Source of the DNA: Oscillospiraceae bacterium
GTDB lineage: Bacteria > Bacillota > Clostridia > Oscillospirales > Acutalibacteraceae
DNA length: 64,000 nt
Direction of reading: 5' to 3'
Assembly: GCA_015066345.1 (NCBI GenBank)
Contig: SVOQ01000012.1
Location: 20,606 to 84,605 of the forward strand
Below are positions 9,287 through 19,779 of the stretch, one piece after another. The notes below the pieces were generated by a model. It saw only the letters and a list, made by a program, of their open reading frames with translations, did no database searches and was not told the DNA's origin. Position 1 is the first letter of the stretch. Each line of letters starts with the position of its first letter. The position numbers were made by a program, and so were the translations under genes.

Positions 9287-10171
9287 TTATTCAATTGCTT
9301 CTATTATTTCTACGCCTACTTTTTCGGGTGTGCAAAGGTAAACGTTTGCGAATTTTTCTTTAAGTTCTTTTATACTATTCTCGGCATCACTTTTTTCTTC
9401 AAATATTCCGTAAACCGCCGAGCCCGAGCCTGTCATACAAGAGGCAACTGCTCCATTTTTATTGCAGATATCTTTAATATCCACTCTACCGGGAACCTCA
9501 AGAGCCTGTTCAAAAACATTTCCGCAAAGTTTAAGGGCATTGTGAATTTCACCATCGGCAAAAAATTCAAGCATCTCTTTGTTTTTAGTATGCTTCATAT
9601 CGGTTAATGAATCTACCGCCGCATAAGCTTCTTTAGTGGAAACGCCATCCTCGGGTTTTACGACTACTATATAATAACCCTCAACATCCGTAAGTGGTGC
9701 TAAAACTGCACCCGTATCAAGAGCAAGTGCCGTACCGCCTACGATACAGAACGGAATATCTGCACCGACTTTAACACCTATTCGGCAAAGAATTTTTTCG
9801 GAATAATTTGTATTGAAAATTTTATTGAGTGCTACAAGTACCGCTGCACCGTCGGCACTACCGCCACCCATACCCGCACAGAACGGAGTAACCTTATCTA
9901 TATGAATATGAATACCTCTGTTTTCGGTTATATTTGCATACTCAAAAAATTTAACGGCACATTTATATACTATATTTCTGCTATCCGTGGGGACACCGGG
10001 AACGGTACAAGAAACGGTAATATCGTCACCATCGGTTTTTTCAACGCTTACAGTATCGCCAAGACTTATGGACTGCATAATAGTAAAAAGACTATGGTAG
10101 CCATTCTTTTTAATACCCGTAACGTCAAGAATTAAATTAATTTTTGCATTCGCTTTAACGGTGAGTTTCAT
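9287..10171 (-). CDS. ispE: 4-diphosphocytidyl-2-C-methyl-D-erythritol kinase
   Basis: AKINLILDVTGIKKNGYH, PFCAGMGGGSADGAA, MTGSGSAVYGIF (GHMP kinase motifs). Confidence 0.95.
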   Translation of the reverse strand: MKLTVKANAKINLILDVTGIKKNGYHSLFTIMQSISLGDTVSVEKTDGDDITVSCTVPGVPTDSRNIVYKCAVKFFEYANITENRGIHIHIDKVTPFCAGMGGGSADGAAVLVALNKIFNTNYSEKILCRIGVKVGADIPFCIVGGTALALDTGAVLAPLTDVEGYYIVVVKPEDGVSTKEAYAAVDSLTDMKHTKNKEMLEFFADGEIHNALKLCGNVFEQALEVPGRVDIKDICNKNGAVASCMTGSGSAVYGIFEEKSDAENSIKELKEKFANVYLCTPEKVGVEIIEAIE

Positions 10172-10307
10172 TAAACCTCACTCCTCTCAAATTCATTCTA
10201 ACATATATATTTTGATTTTTAAAGATTATTATTTTATTTTTTAGCATAAACTCTGTTCATTTATGTCTTTTTATGGTATTATTAGTCGTATGAAAGAAGG
10301 TTTTTAT

Positions 10308-11123
10308 ATGAGCGACATTAAAATTATCGACTTACACACCCACACCGATAACTCACAGGACGGTAATCATTCCGCAACATATATGGCAGAGGTTGCTGCC
10401 ACAAATGGTATTGAAACCGTTGCCTTTACCGACCATTGTGAGGTAGACGTTTTTTATAAAGACGGTTTTGACCGCCGTGCCACACAAAGTTTCTTTGAGG
10501 TTTCAAAAGCAAAAATTGCATTTGATGGTAAGCTTGAAATTCTTCGCGGTATCGAATTAGCTCAACCCCATTATGTACCCGAACTTGCAGAAAAAATTGT
10601 TACTTCTCAGAATTATGATGTAGTCATCGGTTCAATACACAATCTTCGCGGTATGGAAGATTTCTATTACTTCAAATCCTTTGACGGCTACAAAGTCGAG
10701 GATTTAATGAACGAGTATTTTGATGAACTTCTTAATATGATGGAGTGGGGCAATTTCGATATTCTCGCTCACATCACCTATCCCTTCAGATATATTTTTA
10801 ATATTTGCGGTTACATTGAAGATATCAATAAATACTCTGATAAGGTTGATGAGCTTCTCAAACTCTGTGCCGAGAAAGACAAGGCTCTCGAAATTAATAT
10901 GGGCGGTCTTAAATACCCCATCAACAAACCCGCTCCCGATTTAGATACCGTTAAACGCTACAAAGAATTAGGTGGCAAACTCGTTAGTGTCGGCTCCGAT
11001 TCACACTACGCAGAGCGTATTGGTTTCGGTATTCCTCAGGCTTACGAAATTGCACGTGAAGCGGGATTTGACTTCGTTGCAAAGTTCAATGAAAGAAAAG
11101 TTTCGGAGTTCCCAATTAAGTAA
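10308..11123 (+). CDS. PHP-domain histidinol-phosphatase family protein
   Basis: DLHTHTDNSQDG, AFTDHCEVD, GSIHNLRG, VSVGSDSHYAERIG; ATG 10308 selected. Confidence 0.88.
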   Translation: MSDIKIIDLHTHTDNSQDGNHSATYMAEVAATNGIETVAFTDHCEVDVFYKDGFDRRATQSFFEVSKAKIAFDGKLEILRGIELAQPHYVPELAEKIVTSQNYDVVIGSIHNLRGMEDFYYFKSFDGYKVEDLMNEYFDELLNMMEWGNFDILAHITYPFRYIFNICGYIEDINKYSDKVDELLKLCAEKDKALEINMGGLKYPINKPAPDLDTVKRYKELGGKLVSVGSDSHYAERIGFGIPQAYEIAREAGFDFVAKFNERKVSEFPIK

Positions 11124-11436
11124 TATTAAATGTATAAAGTGTATATTTTCCCAAATTATACATTATTACCCTGAATCCACTACCAAAAAATGTATATAAA
11201 ATTTGTAAAGTCAAATGCTTGTCATTGTTCAAAACTGTGTCAATTTTGTTTAAAACTCAGCTTATTTGCTTTTTTAGAATTTCAAAACCGCAAAAACACG
11301 TAAAGCAACTGACTTTACATCTACAAAATTATGAACAAAATCCTTTTTTCGACTTTTGTATATACATTTGCATATACATTTCGCGTTTTTTCGCAAAAGG
11401 AACATTGTTCAAAACTTTTATGAGAGGTCTATTGTT

Positions 11437-12342
11437 ATGCGAGTTATAAATTATACAGTAAATAAAAAATATAACGACCGACCTCTTCTGCATTTTTTAA
11501 AAGGTCATATTAAACTTTCAACTCATATAATTCAATCTCTGCGTCATAATTATGGCGCAGTTCTTATTAATGGAAAACCACATAGATTGGTAGATAAAGT
11601 TTTTGAGGGTGATGTTTTAGAAATACATTTACCCGACAAAAATGCACTCCCCGAATTATGGGAAACGGACCTTGAGATTATCTTCGAGGATGACGATATA
11701 CTCATTATAAATAAACCGTCAGGAGTATCAGTACACCCCACATATAATCATCCTAACGGTACTCTTTGCAATGCGGTTGCAAACTATCTTGTGAAAACCA
11801 ACCAAGAGAATTTAACACCCCGTGCCGTAGGAAGATTGGATAAGGTTACATCCGGAGTTATGATTTTTGCAAAAAATTCTTTCAGTGCTTCCCGTCTCAA
11901 CGGTAATATTGAAAAAGTCTATACTGCCATTGCGTGTGGAGAAATGGAGAAATCAGGCACCGTAAACGCCCCTATTTACAGACCCGACCCAAACAAAACT
12001 ATTCGTGCCGTAGGTGACGGTGGCGACTCTGCCGTAACCCATTGGCGAGTACTTGACTTCTTTGACGGTAAATCATATCTTGAAATAAAAACAGAAACAG
12101 GAAGAACCCATCAGATAAGGGTTCACTGTGCATATATAGGTCACCCGCTTTTAGGTGATGAAATGTACGGAGCACCCGTTACCGAAAATCTCAGGCGTGC
12201 CGCCCTTCATTGTAAGAGTGTTACATTCATACATCCCGTTTCAGGTGAGGAATTAACCTTCACTGCAAGTGAACCTGATGATATAAAAAAAGAACTTAAA
12301 AAAGCGGAAATTCTTGTTGACAAACCCGATAATATCTGTTAA
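11437..12342 (+). CDS. RluA/RluD family pseudouridine synthase
   Basis: INKPSGVSVHPT, AVGRLDKVTSGVMIFAKN, TGRTHQIRVHCAYIGHPLLGDEMYG. Confidence 0.93.
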   Translation: MRVINYTVNKKYNDRPLLHFLKGHIKLSTHIIQSLRHNYGAVLINGKPHRLVDKVFEGDVLEIHLPDKNALPELWETDLEIIFEDDDILIINKPSGVSVHPTYNHPNGTLCNAVANYLVKTNQENLTPRAVGRLDKVTSGVMIFAKNSFSASRLNGNIEKVYTAIACGEMEKSGTVNAPIYRPDPNKTIRAVGDGGDSAVTHWRVLDFFDGKSYLEIKTETGRTHQIRVHCAYIGHPLLGDEMYGAPVTENLRRAALHCKSVTFIHPVSGEELTFTASEPDDIKKELKKAEILVDKPDNIC

Positions 12343-12354
12343 AATACCATTTGC

Positions 12355-12440
12355 CGCATATTAAGGGCGGGTGTTTTGTTATGCCCACAAACACAAAAGT
12401 GTGCCTTGTTAGCGAGACTGAAAGAAAGCAGGTAATAATC
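12355..12440 (+). ncRNA. Candidate ribosomal protein L21 leader
   Basis: Position between rluA-like gene and rplU; can form GGGC..GCCC and GTGTTTTGT..ACAAACAC pairings; no covariance model run. Confidence 0.4.
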
Positions 12441-12441
12441 T

Positions 12442-12753
12442 ATGTACGCAATCATCGAAACAGGCGGAAAACAGTACAAAGTTCAGAACGGCGACGTTAT
12501 CTTCGTTGAGAAACTTGAAGTTGAAGCTGATTCCGAAATAACCTTCGATAAGGTTATCGCAGTTGGTGCAGATGACGGTATTAAAGTCGGTGCTCCTTAC
12601 GTTGACGGTGCTTCCGTTAGCGCAAAGGTTCTTAAAAACGGCAAAGGCAAGAAAATCGTTGTTGCTACCTACAAACCCAAAAAGAATGAAAAGCGCAAAA
12701 TGGGTCACAGACAGCCCTATACAAAGGTTGAGATTTCAGCCATCAATGCGTAA
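12442..12753 (+). CDS. rplU: 50S ribosomal protein L21
   Basis: [18 protein letters not shown]...[18 protein letters not shown]. Confidence 0.98.
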   Translation: MYAIIETGGKQYKVQNGDVIFVEKLEVEADSEITFDKVIAVGADDGIKVGAPYVDGASVSAKVLKNGKGKKIVVATYKPKKNEKRKMGHRQPYTKVEISAINA

Positions 12754-12756
12754 TCA

Positions 12757-13074
12757 ATGATAAAGGTTAATTTTTATCATTTATCCGATGCACCCATAGG
12801 TTTTGAGATTTCGGGCCATTCCGGCTACGGTACCCACGGCAACGACATTGTTTGCTCCGCGGTTTCCTCGGCGGCTTATATGACCGCTAACACCCTCATC
12901 GAAATTATGAAACTCCCCGTTTCTGCCGATGTTGATGACGGTCTTATGAAAATCTTAATCCCCTCAGAGAGTGCAACTAAAGCTAAAGATATCTTGCTCG
13001 GCTTCGAACTTCATATTAATGAATTAGCCGGACAATACCCTAAAAATGTTACGATAACTACTACGGAGGTGTAA
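12757..13074 (+). CDS. prp: Ribosomal-processing cysteine protease Prp
   Basis: GFEISGHSGYGTHGNDIVCSAVSSAAY; between rplU and rpmA. Confidence 0.93.
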   Translation: MIKVNFYHLSDAPIGFEISGHSGYGTHGNDIVCSAVSSAAYMTANTLIEIMKLPVSADVDDGLMKILIPSESATKAKDILLGFELHINELAGQYPKNVTITTTEV

Positions 13075-13077
13075 CGA

Positions 13078-13362
13078 ATGCTTAAAATCAACATCCAGTT
13101 ATTTGCTCATAAAAAAGGTATGGGTTCTACCCGTAACGGCCGTGATTCCGAATCCAAGAGACTCGGTGCTAAAAGAGCTGACGGTCAGTATGTTCTTGCA
13201 GGTAACATCCTCGTAAGACAGAGAGGCACTAAAATCCACCCCGGTACTAACGTAGGCAAAGGTAAAGACGATACACTCTTTGCTCTTGTTGACGGTCAGG
13301 TTCGTTTTGAACGTCTTGGCAGAGACCGCAAAAAAGTTAGTGTTTATCCCGTTGAGCAGTAA
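13078..13362 (+). CDS. rpmA: 50S ribosomal protein L27 with Prp-cleavable N-terminal extension
   Basis: [56 protein letters not shown]. Confidence 0.98.
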   Translation: MLKINIQLFAHKKGMGSTRNGRDSESKRLGAKRADGQYVLAGNILVRQRGTKIHPGTNVGKGKDDTLFALVDGQVRFERLGRDRKKVSVYPVEQ

Positions 13363-13373
13363 TTAAACAATCA

Positions 13374-13404
13374 AATCCCTGTCCGAAATCGGACAGGGAT
13401 TTTT
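13374..13404 (+). terminator. Rho-independent terminator of the rplU-prp-rpmA operon
   Basis: AATCCCTGTCCGAaaTCGGACAGGGATTTTTTGTTTT. Confidence 0.9.
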
Positions 13405-13507
13405 TGTTTTAATGAATATTGAATATTGAAAAATGAATAATTTCGGGGCACTCCGTGTCGATTATATTATAGTTTTACAAATCGAAATTATCGCACCAAA
13501 TGTATAA

Positions 13508-13714
13508 TTACATCTCATCCTTTAACCCTAAAATGTAATCAGCACTTACGTTATAAAACTTACATAGTGTGATAAGGTGGTCAATCGGCAAAGGTCTGTG
13601 TCCATTTTCATACTGTGCGTAATATGACTGCGTAGTTTTAAGAATATCCGCAATTTCTTTTTGCGTATAGTCACCATCTTCACGCAAATCTCTAATTCTT
13701 TGTGCATAATTCAT
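13508..13714 (-). CDS. XRE-family helix-turn-helix regulator (68 aa)
   Basis: RIRDLREDGDYTQKEIADILKTTQSYYAQYENGHRPLPIDHLITLCKFYNVSADYILG. Confidence 0.92.
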   Translation of the reverse strand: MNYAQRIRDLREDGDYTQKEIADILKTTQSYYAQYENGHRPLPIDHLITLCKFYNVSADYILGLKDEM

Positions 13715-13755
13715 ATTTGAACACCTCCTATTTTATCTAATACATAAATTTTATA

Positions 13756-13775
13756 ATAGTTCATATATAAACTAT
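13756..13775. promoter_or_regulatory. Near-palindromic operator candidate upstream of the XRE gene
   Basis: ATAGTTCATATATAAACTAT, imperfect 20-bp palindrome; an additional AGTTCATA follows at about 13783. Confidence 0.5.
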
Positions 13776-13803
13776 TGATTTTAGTTCATAATTCGACTAT
13801 AAT
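13775..13803 (+). promoter_or_regulatory. SigA-type promoter divergent from the XRE gene
   Basis: TTGATT (13775-13780), 17-nt spacer, TATAAT (13798-13803). Confidence 0.55.
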
Positions 13804-13837
13804 ATACTCAAACACAACCTCATTTGTTGTCACACAA

Positions 13838-13878
13838 ACAAGAGCACTCCTTTTCATTTGCAAAAGGAGTGCTCTTGT
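13838..13878. other. Perfect 17-bp inverted repeat with 7-nt loop
   Basis: ACAAGAGCACTCCTTTT-catttgc-AAAAGGAGTGCTCTTGT. Confidence 0.85.
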
Positions 13879-13916
13879 TCATATTATTTATTGTATATAA
13901 TATACACGAAGTTCCC

Positions 13917-13952
13917 CAATAATTTTGCATTTTGAATTCTGCATTTTGCATT
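13917..13952 (-). repeat. Solo copy of AATGCAnAATGC... short-unit repeat
   Basis: Reverse complement AATGCAAAATGCAGAATTCAAAATGCAAAATTATTGG matches the arms flanking the gene at 40893-41246. Confidence 0.6.
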
Positions 13953-14001
13953 TGTTTTACACATATTCACAAACTATTTACAAAAAATAATTCCAAAACG
14001 G

Positions 14002-14030
14002 TTGACAAAAGCTCTTTTTCGGGGTATATT
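14002..14030 (+). promoter_or_regulatory. SigA promoter of the hrcA operon
   Basis: TTGACA (14002-14007), 17-nt spacer, TATATT (14025-14030). Confidence 0.85.
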
Positions 14031-14040
14031 ATTAACAGAG

Positions 14041-14067
14041 TTAGCACTCAGGTGTTAAGAGTGCTAA
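14041..14067. promoter_or_regulatory. CIRCE element (HrcA operator)
   Basis: TTAGCACTC-N9-GAGTGCTAA, exact. Confidence 0.97.
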
Positions 14068-14103
14068 CGGGTGCTAAACATCATTAACAGTGAGGTGACG
14101 CCT

Positions 14104-15132
14104 GTGCTTGAATTATCAGAACGCAAACAACATATCCTTGCGGTTATCGTTGAGCGTTATATCGCAACGGGCGAACCCGTTGGTTCTAAAGTTATATGCA
14201 CCCAGATGGGAAATGCCGTTTCATCAGCTACTATACGAAACGATATGGCGGATTTAGTTGAACTCGGTCTTCTCGCTCAACCTCACACTTCCGCCGGCAG
14301 AATCCCCTCCCAGATGGGATACAGATATTATGTAGATAATCTCATGGCTGACTACGAATTAGACGCCGACGAACAGGAACGCATAAAAATCTGGTTGGGA
14401 TCTTTTTCAGGTGAACCCGATAAACTTTTAGAAAAAGCGGGTAGCATTCTCGCGGAGCTTACAAACTGCGTTGCAGTTTCCTCTTCTCCCGCCGATAGTG
14501 ATGCGGTAATAAGGCGTATTGAGTTAGTACCCTTAAGCAACCACACCGCTATGATAGTTTTACTCGCTTCCTCAGGTATTCTTAAAAGCGCAGTCGTCAG
14601 AAGTGATACAGAAATCAATATGGATATCGCAGAGGTTTTCTATAACATCTGCCAGACATATTTCACAAGTCGTAGCGTTTCTGATATTTCAATTCCCTTT
14701 ATACAGACATTAGTTGCTTCCCTTGGTGATAAGGTTTTTGTGATGTCCCCTTTCCTGTGTGCGATCGCAGACCTTTGTGAAGCGGTCAAAACCACTGACT
14801 TACACCTCAAAGGACAAAACAATATTCTGAACCACACGGAGCTTTCAGAAGAAGCCTTCGGACTTATGGATTTCATCCATAGAGGTACTCCCTTAGAAAA
14901 TTTGCTCGACTCCCACAAAGCACCTTTAAATGTTGCAATTGGTAGCGAGAATATTTACCGCGAACTTAAAAACAGTACAACAATTTTTTCAAAATATTCC
15001 GTAGGTAATAAAGATAGCGGGTCAATCGGAATTATAGGTCCTACCCGTCTTGATTATGCCCACCTTATACCTACTATAAAATATCTTGCAGGTGTTATCG
15101 GTAATATGCTTACCGAAACCCTCGACGAATAA
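14104..15132 (+). CDS. hrcA: Heat-inducible transcription repressor HrcA
   Basis: LELSERKQHILAVIVERYIATGEPVGSKVI, SSATIRNDMADL, PHTSAGRIPS; GTG 14104 with gaggtg RBS preferred over GTG 14071. Confidence 0.96.
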   Translation: MLELSERKQHILAVIVERYIATGEPVGSKVICTQMGNAVSSATIRNDMADLVELGLLAQPHTSAGRIPSQMGYRYYVDNLMADYELDADEQERIKIWLGSFSGEPDKLLEKAGSILAELTNCVAVSSSPADSDAVIRRIELVPLSNHTAMIVLLASSGILKSAVVRSDTEINMDIAEVFYNICQTYFTSRSVSDISIPFIQTLVASLGDKVFVMSPFLCAIADLCEAVKTTDLHLKGQNNILNHTELSEEAFGLMDFIHRGTPLENLLDSHKAPLNVAIGSENIYRELKNSTTIFSKYSVGNKDSGSIGIIGPTRLDYAHLIPTIKYLAGVIGNMLTETLDE

Positions 15133-15146
15133 AAAGGAGAGAAGAA

Positions 15147-15704
15147 ATGTCTACCGAAGAAACAAAGGTAACTCCCGAAGAAGCTCAGGAGCCCGTAGTT
15201 GAAAAAGAATCAAAAATCAAAAAGAAAAAATCGGACAAAAAAGCCGAAGTTGAAAAACTCAACGAAGAAATCGAAAAATTAAATCAGGAAATCGCCACTC
15301 TTAAAGACACACATTTAAGAACTCTTGCAGAGTATTCCAACTTCCGCAACCGTTCGCAACGCGAAAAAGAAGTTCTTTATGGCGATGCAAAAGCAAACAC
15401 GTTAAAAACGTTGCTCCCCGTAATTGATAATTTCGACAGAGCAACCGATAATAAAACCGACGACATTGAAGTTTACCGCAAAGGTATCGAGATGACATTC
15501 ACTCAGTTAAAAGATATTCTCGGTACACTTGAAGTTGAAGCATTCGGTGAAGTTGGTGACGAATTCGACCCCAACATCCATAACGCAGTTATGACTGTTG
15601 AAAATCCCGACCTTCCCGAAGGCACTATTGCCGGTGTTTTCGAAAAAGGTTACCGAATGGGTGACAGAATTCTCAGATTTGCAACCGTTCAGGTTACAAA
15701 TTAA
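15147..15704 (+). CDS. grpE: Nucleotide exchange factor GrpE
   Basis: LRTLAEYSNFRNRSQREKE...LLPVIDNFDRA...DEFDPNIHNAVM...GYRMGDRILRFATVQV. Confidence 0.97.
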   Translation: MSTEETKVTPEEAQEPVVEKESKIKKKKSDKKAEVEKLNEEIEKLNQEIATLKDTHLRTLAEYSNFRNRSQREKEVLYGDAKANTLKTLLPVIDNFDRATDNKTDDIEVYRKGIEMTFTQLKDILGTLEVEAFGEVGDEFDPNIHNAVMTVENPDLPEGTIAGVFEKGYRMGDRILRFATVQVTN

Positions 15705-15713
15705 AAAACATAA

Positions 15714-17582
<1,869 letters not shown>

Positions 17583-17657
17583 TAAAAACTAAAATCATCC
17601 AAGACGGTACCTCATTCCGAGGCGCCGTCTTTGGCGGATAACAGAAAGGAATCTGTT

Positions 17658-18815
17658 ATGGCAGACAAAAGAGATTATTACGAGGTCCTGGGCGTACAAA
17701 AAAGTGCTACACCCGACGAAATAAAAAAGGCTTATCGTCAACTTGCCAAAAAATACCACCCCGACCTTAACCCCGACAATAAAGAGGCTGAGGAAAAATT
17801 CAAAGAAGCCAATGAGGCTTATGAAATACTTTCGGATGCTGACAAAAAGGAAAAATACGACCGTTTCGGTTTTGCGGGTGTTGACCCGAGTTACGGTGCA
17901 GGTCAAGGTGGCTTTGGCGGTGGTTTCGGTGGATTCGGCGACAGTATGGAATTTGACCTTGGTGACCTTTTCGGTTCATTCTTCGGTGGTTTCGGCGGAG
18001 GCGGTTCTCGTTCCAACCCAAGAGCACCCCGTCGTGGCAGTGACATACAGACATCAATTCATCTTACATTTGAAGAAGCCGCTAAGGGTTGCACCAAAAA
18101 GGTTAATTTCCAACGTATAGAGGCTTGTGACGAATGTGGCGGTAACGGTGCGGCTAAAGGCAGTCAACCCCAGACCTGTCCCGATTGTAACGGCAGAGGT
18201 CAGGTGAACGTTCAACAACGAACCCCCTTTGGTACAATCAGTACATCCAAAACCTGTCAACGTTGTGGCGGTAAAGGTACATTTAACCCCAATCCTTGTT
18301 CACGTTGTAAAGGCACCGGCAGAATACGCAAAACCATAAATAAGGATGTTACTATCCCCGCCGGTATAGCAGACGGTCAGACAATCCCCGTACGTGGCGA
18401 GGGTAACCATGGTCTTAACAACGGACCCGCAGGTGATTTACACGTTAGAATTGCCGTTAAACCCCATCCATTCTTTGAACGCGACGGTTATAACGTATGG
18501 TATGATATGCGCGTTTCCTACATTCAGGCTACATTGGGTGATAAGTTACGTGTTCCCACCCTTGACGGCAATGTTGAATACGATTTACCCGCAGGTACAC
18601 AACCGGGTGATGTTTTCAAACTTAAAGGTCGCGGTATACCCGTACTTAATTCTACTCGTCGCGGTGACCAACTTATAAGAATTATAGTTGATGTTCCCCG
18701 TAACCTTAACGAGACCCAGAAAGCCGCATTGCTTCATTTCAATGAAACCCTCGGAAAGAACCCCGTTAAACCCGAAGAAAAACGCGGATTCTTTGGCGGT
18801 AAAAAGAAAAGATAA
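17658..18815 (+). CDS. dnaJ: Molecular chaperone DnaJ
   Basis: [36 protein letters not shown], Gly-rich region, four CxxCxGxG-type zinc motifs. Confidence 0.98.
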   Translation: MADKRDYYEVLGVQKSATPDEIKKAYRQLAKKYHPDLNPDNKEAEEKFKEANEAYEILSDADKKEKYDRFGFAGVDPSYGAGQGGFGGGFGGFGDSMEFDLGDLFGSFFGGFGGGGSRSNPRAPRRGSDIQTSIHLTFEEAAKGCTKKVNFQRIEACDECGGNGAAKGSQPQTCPDCNGRGQVNVQQRTPFGTISTSKTCQRCGGKGTFNPNPCSRCKGTGRIRKTINKDVTIPAGIADGQTIPVRGEGNHGLNNGPAGDLHVRIAVKPHPFFERDGYNVWYDMRVSYIQATLGDKLRVPTLDGNVEYDLPAGTQPGDVFKLKGRGIPVLNSTRRGDQLIRIIVDVPRNLNETQKAALLHFNETLGKNPVKPEEKRGFFGGKKKR

Positions 18816-18822
18816 AATTACA

Positions 18823-18862
18823 ACAGTTATGATTTAGCGAAAAATCATAACTGTTGCTTTAT
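18823..18862 (+). terminator. Terminator of the hrcA-grpE-dnaK-dnaJ operon
   Basis: AACAGTTATGATTTagcgaaAAATCATAACTGTTgctttattt. Confidence 0.85.
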
Positions 18863-18909
18863 TTATAAATAATATTATGATATACTAAAAACACGCGGAG
18901 GTGAAAATA

Positions 18910-19653
18910 TTGGCAGACGAATTACAAATCTTTAAAAATCGAATCAAAGAATTATCTGTTCGGTCTGAAAATCGTGGAATTTACACTTACAGCGATTTTC
19001 TCAATTTATATGAGCAGACCACTCTTTTCGAAACCATAAAATACGGTTACAACTTACAAGGCGGTTACCCTGATGCAGAACGAAAAATTGCTTGTTTCGG
19101 TGACGAAAATGATATTTGCTACCCTCCCCAACCACCAATTACAATTATTTGTATTGAACCTTTGTCTGCAAAATTTTCCGACGATTTAACCCATCGCGAC
19201 TTTTTAGGTTCTTTAATCGGATTAGGAATTAAAAGAGAAACACTTGGTGATATTATAATTAAGGACAACGTAGGTTACCTTTTCTGTCTTGATAGTATAA
19301 GTAAATTTATTATTGATAATCTTACAAAGGTCAAGCATACAAGTGTTTATTGCAGTGTTTGCAATGAATTACCCGAAAATATATTCCCCGAGCCTACCGA
19401 AAAAACAATTATTGTGGCATCTTTACGTCTGGATAGCATAATTTCCGCCGTATATAATATATCACGAAGTAAAAGTTCGGCTCTGATTGACGGCGAAAAA
19501 GTATTTGTAAACGGTAAACTAGCCCTCAGTTCCTCAAAAAATATCGAAATCAATAATATAATTTCTGTAAGAGGTTATGGTAGATTTCGTTGCACCGAAA
19601 TCTTAGGTGACACAAGAAAAGGCAGAACGCGAATTTTGTGTCAGATATACTAA
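18910..19653 (+). CDS. ylmH: YlmH-like RNA-binding protein with C-terminal S4 domain
   Basis: LGSLIGLGIKRETLGDIIIKDNVGYLFCLDSISKFI, RLDSIISAVYNISRSKSSALIDGEKVFVNGKL; TTG 18910 with ggaggtg RBS (GTG 18901 alternative). Confidence 0.85.
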   Translation: MADELQIFKNRIKELSVRSENRGIYTYSDFLNLYEQTTLFETIKYGYNLQGGYPDAERKIACFGDENDICYPPQPPITIICIEPLSAKFSDDLTHRDFLGSLIGLGIKRETLGDIIIKDNVGYLFCLDSISKFIIDNLTKVKHTSVYCSVCNELPENIFPEPTEKTIIVASLRLDSIISAVYNISRSKSSALIDGEKVFVNGKLALSSSKNIEINNIISVRGYGRFRCTEILGDTRKGRTRILCQIY

Positions 19654-19665
19654 AACTAAAGTGGT

Positions 19666-19742
19666 GCGAAGCCTATCATCCCTGTGCAAAGCATAGGGAG
19701 GGGGACCGCACCGTAGGTGTGGTGGTGGGTAGTTCTCTCACT
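19666..19742 (+). repeat. Dispersed structured repeat, copy A
   Basis: GCGAAGCCTATCATCCCTGTGCaaaGCATAGGGAGGGGGACCGCACCgtaGGTGTGGTGGTGGGTAGTTCTCTCACT; shared with copies at 56333, 56615 and 60052. Confidence 0.85.
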
Positions 19743-19779
19743 GTTACCCAACATTAATAAAAAGAAAGGACTAATATTT

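Noticed and set aside
18910-19653. rRNA/tRNA methyltransferase
   Set aside because: C-terminal S4 domain and overall layout fit YlmH; no SAM-binding motif seen.
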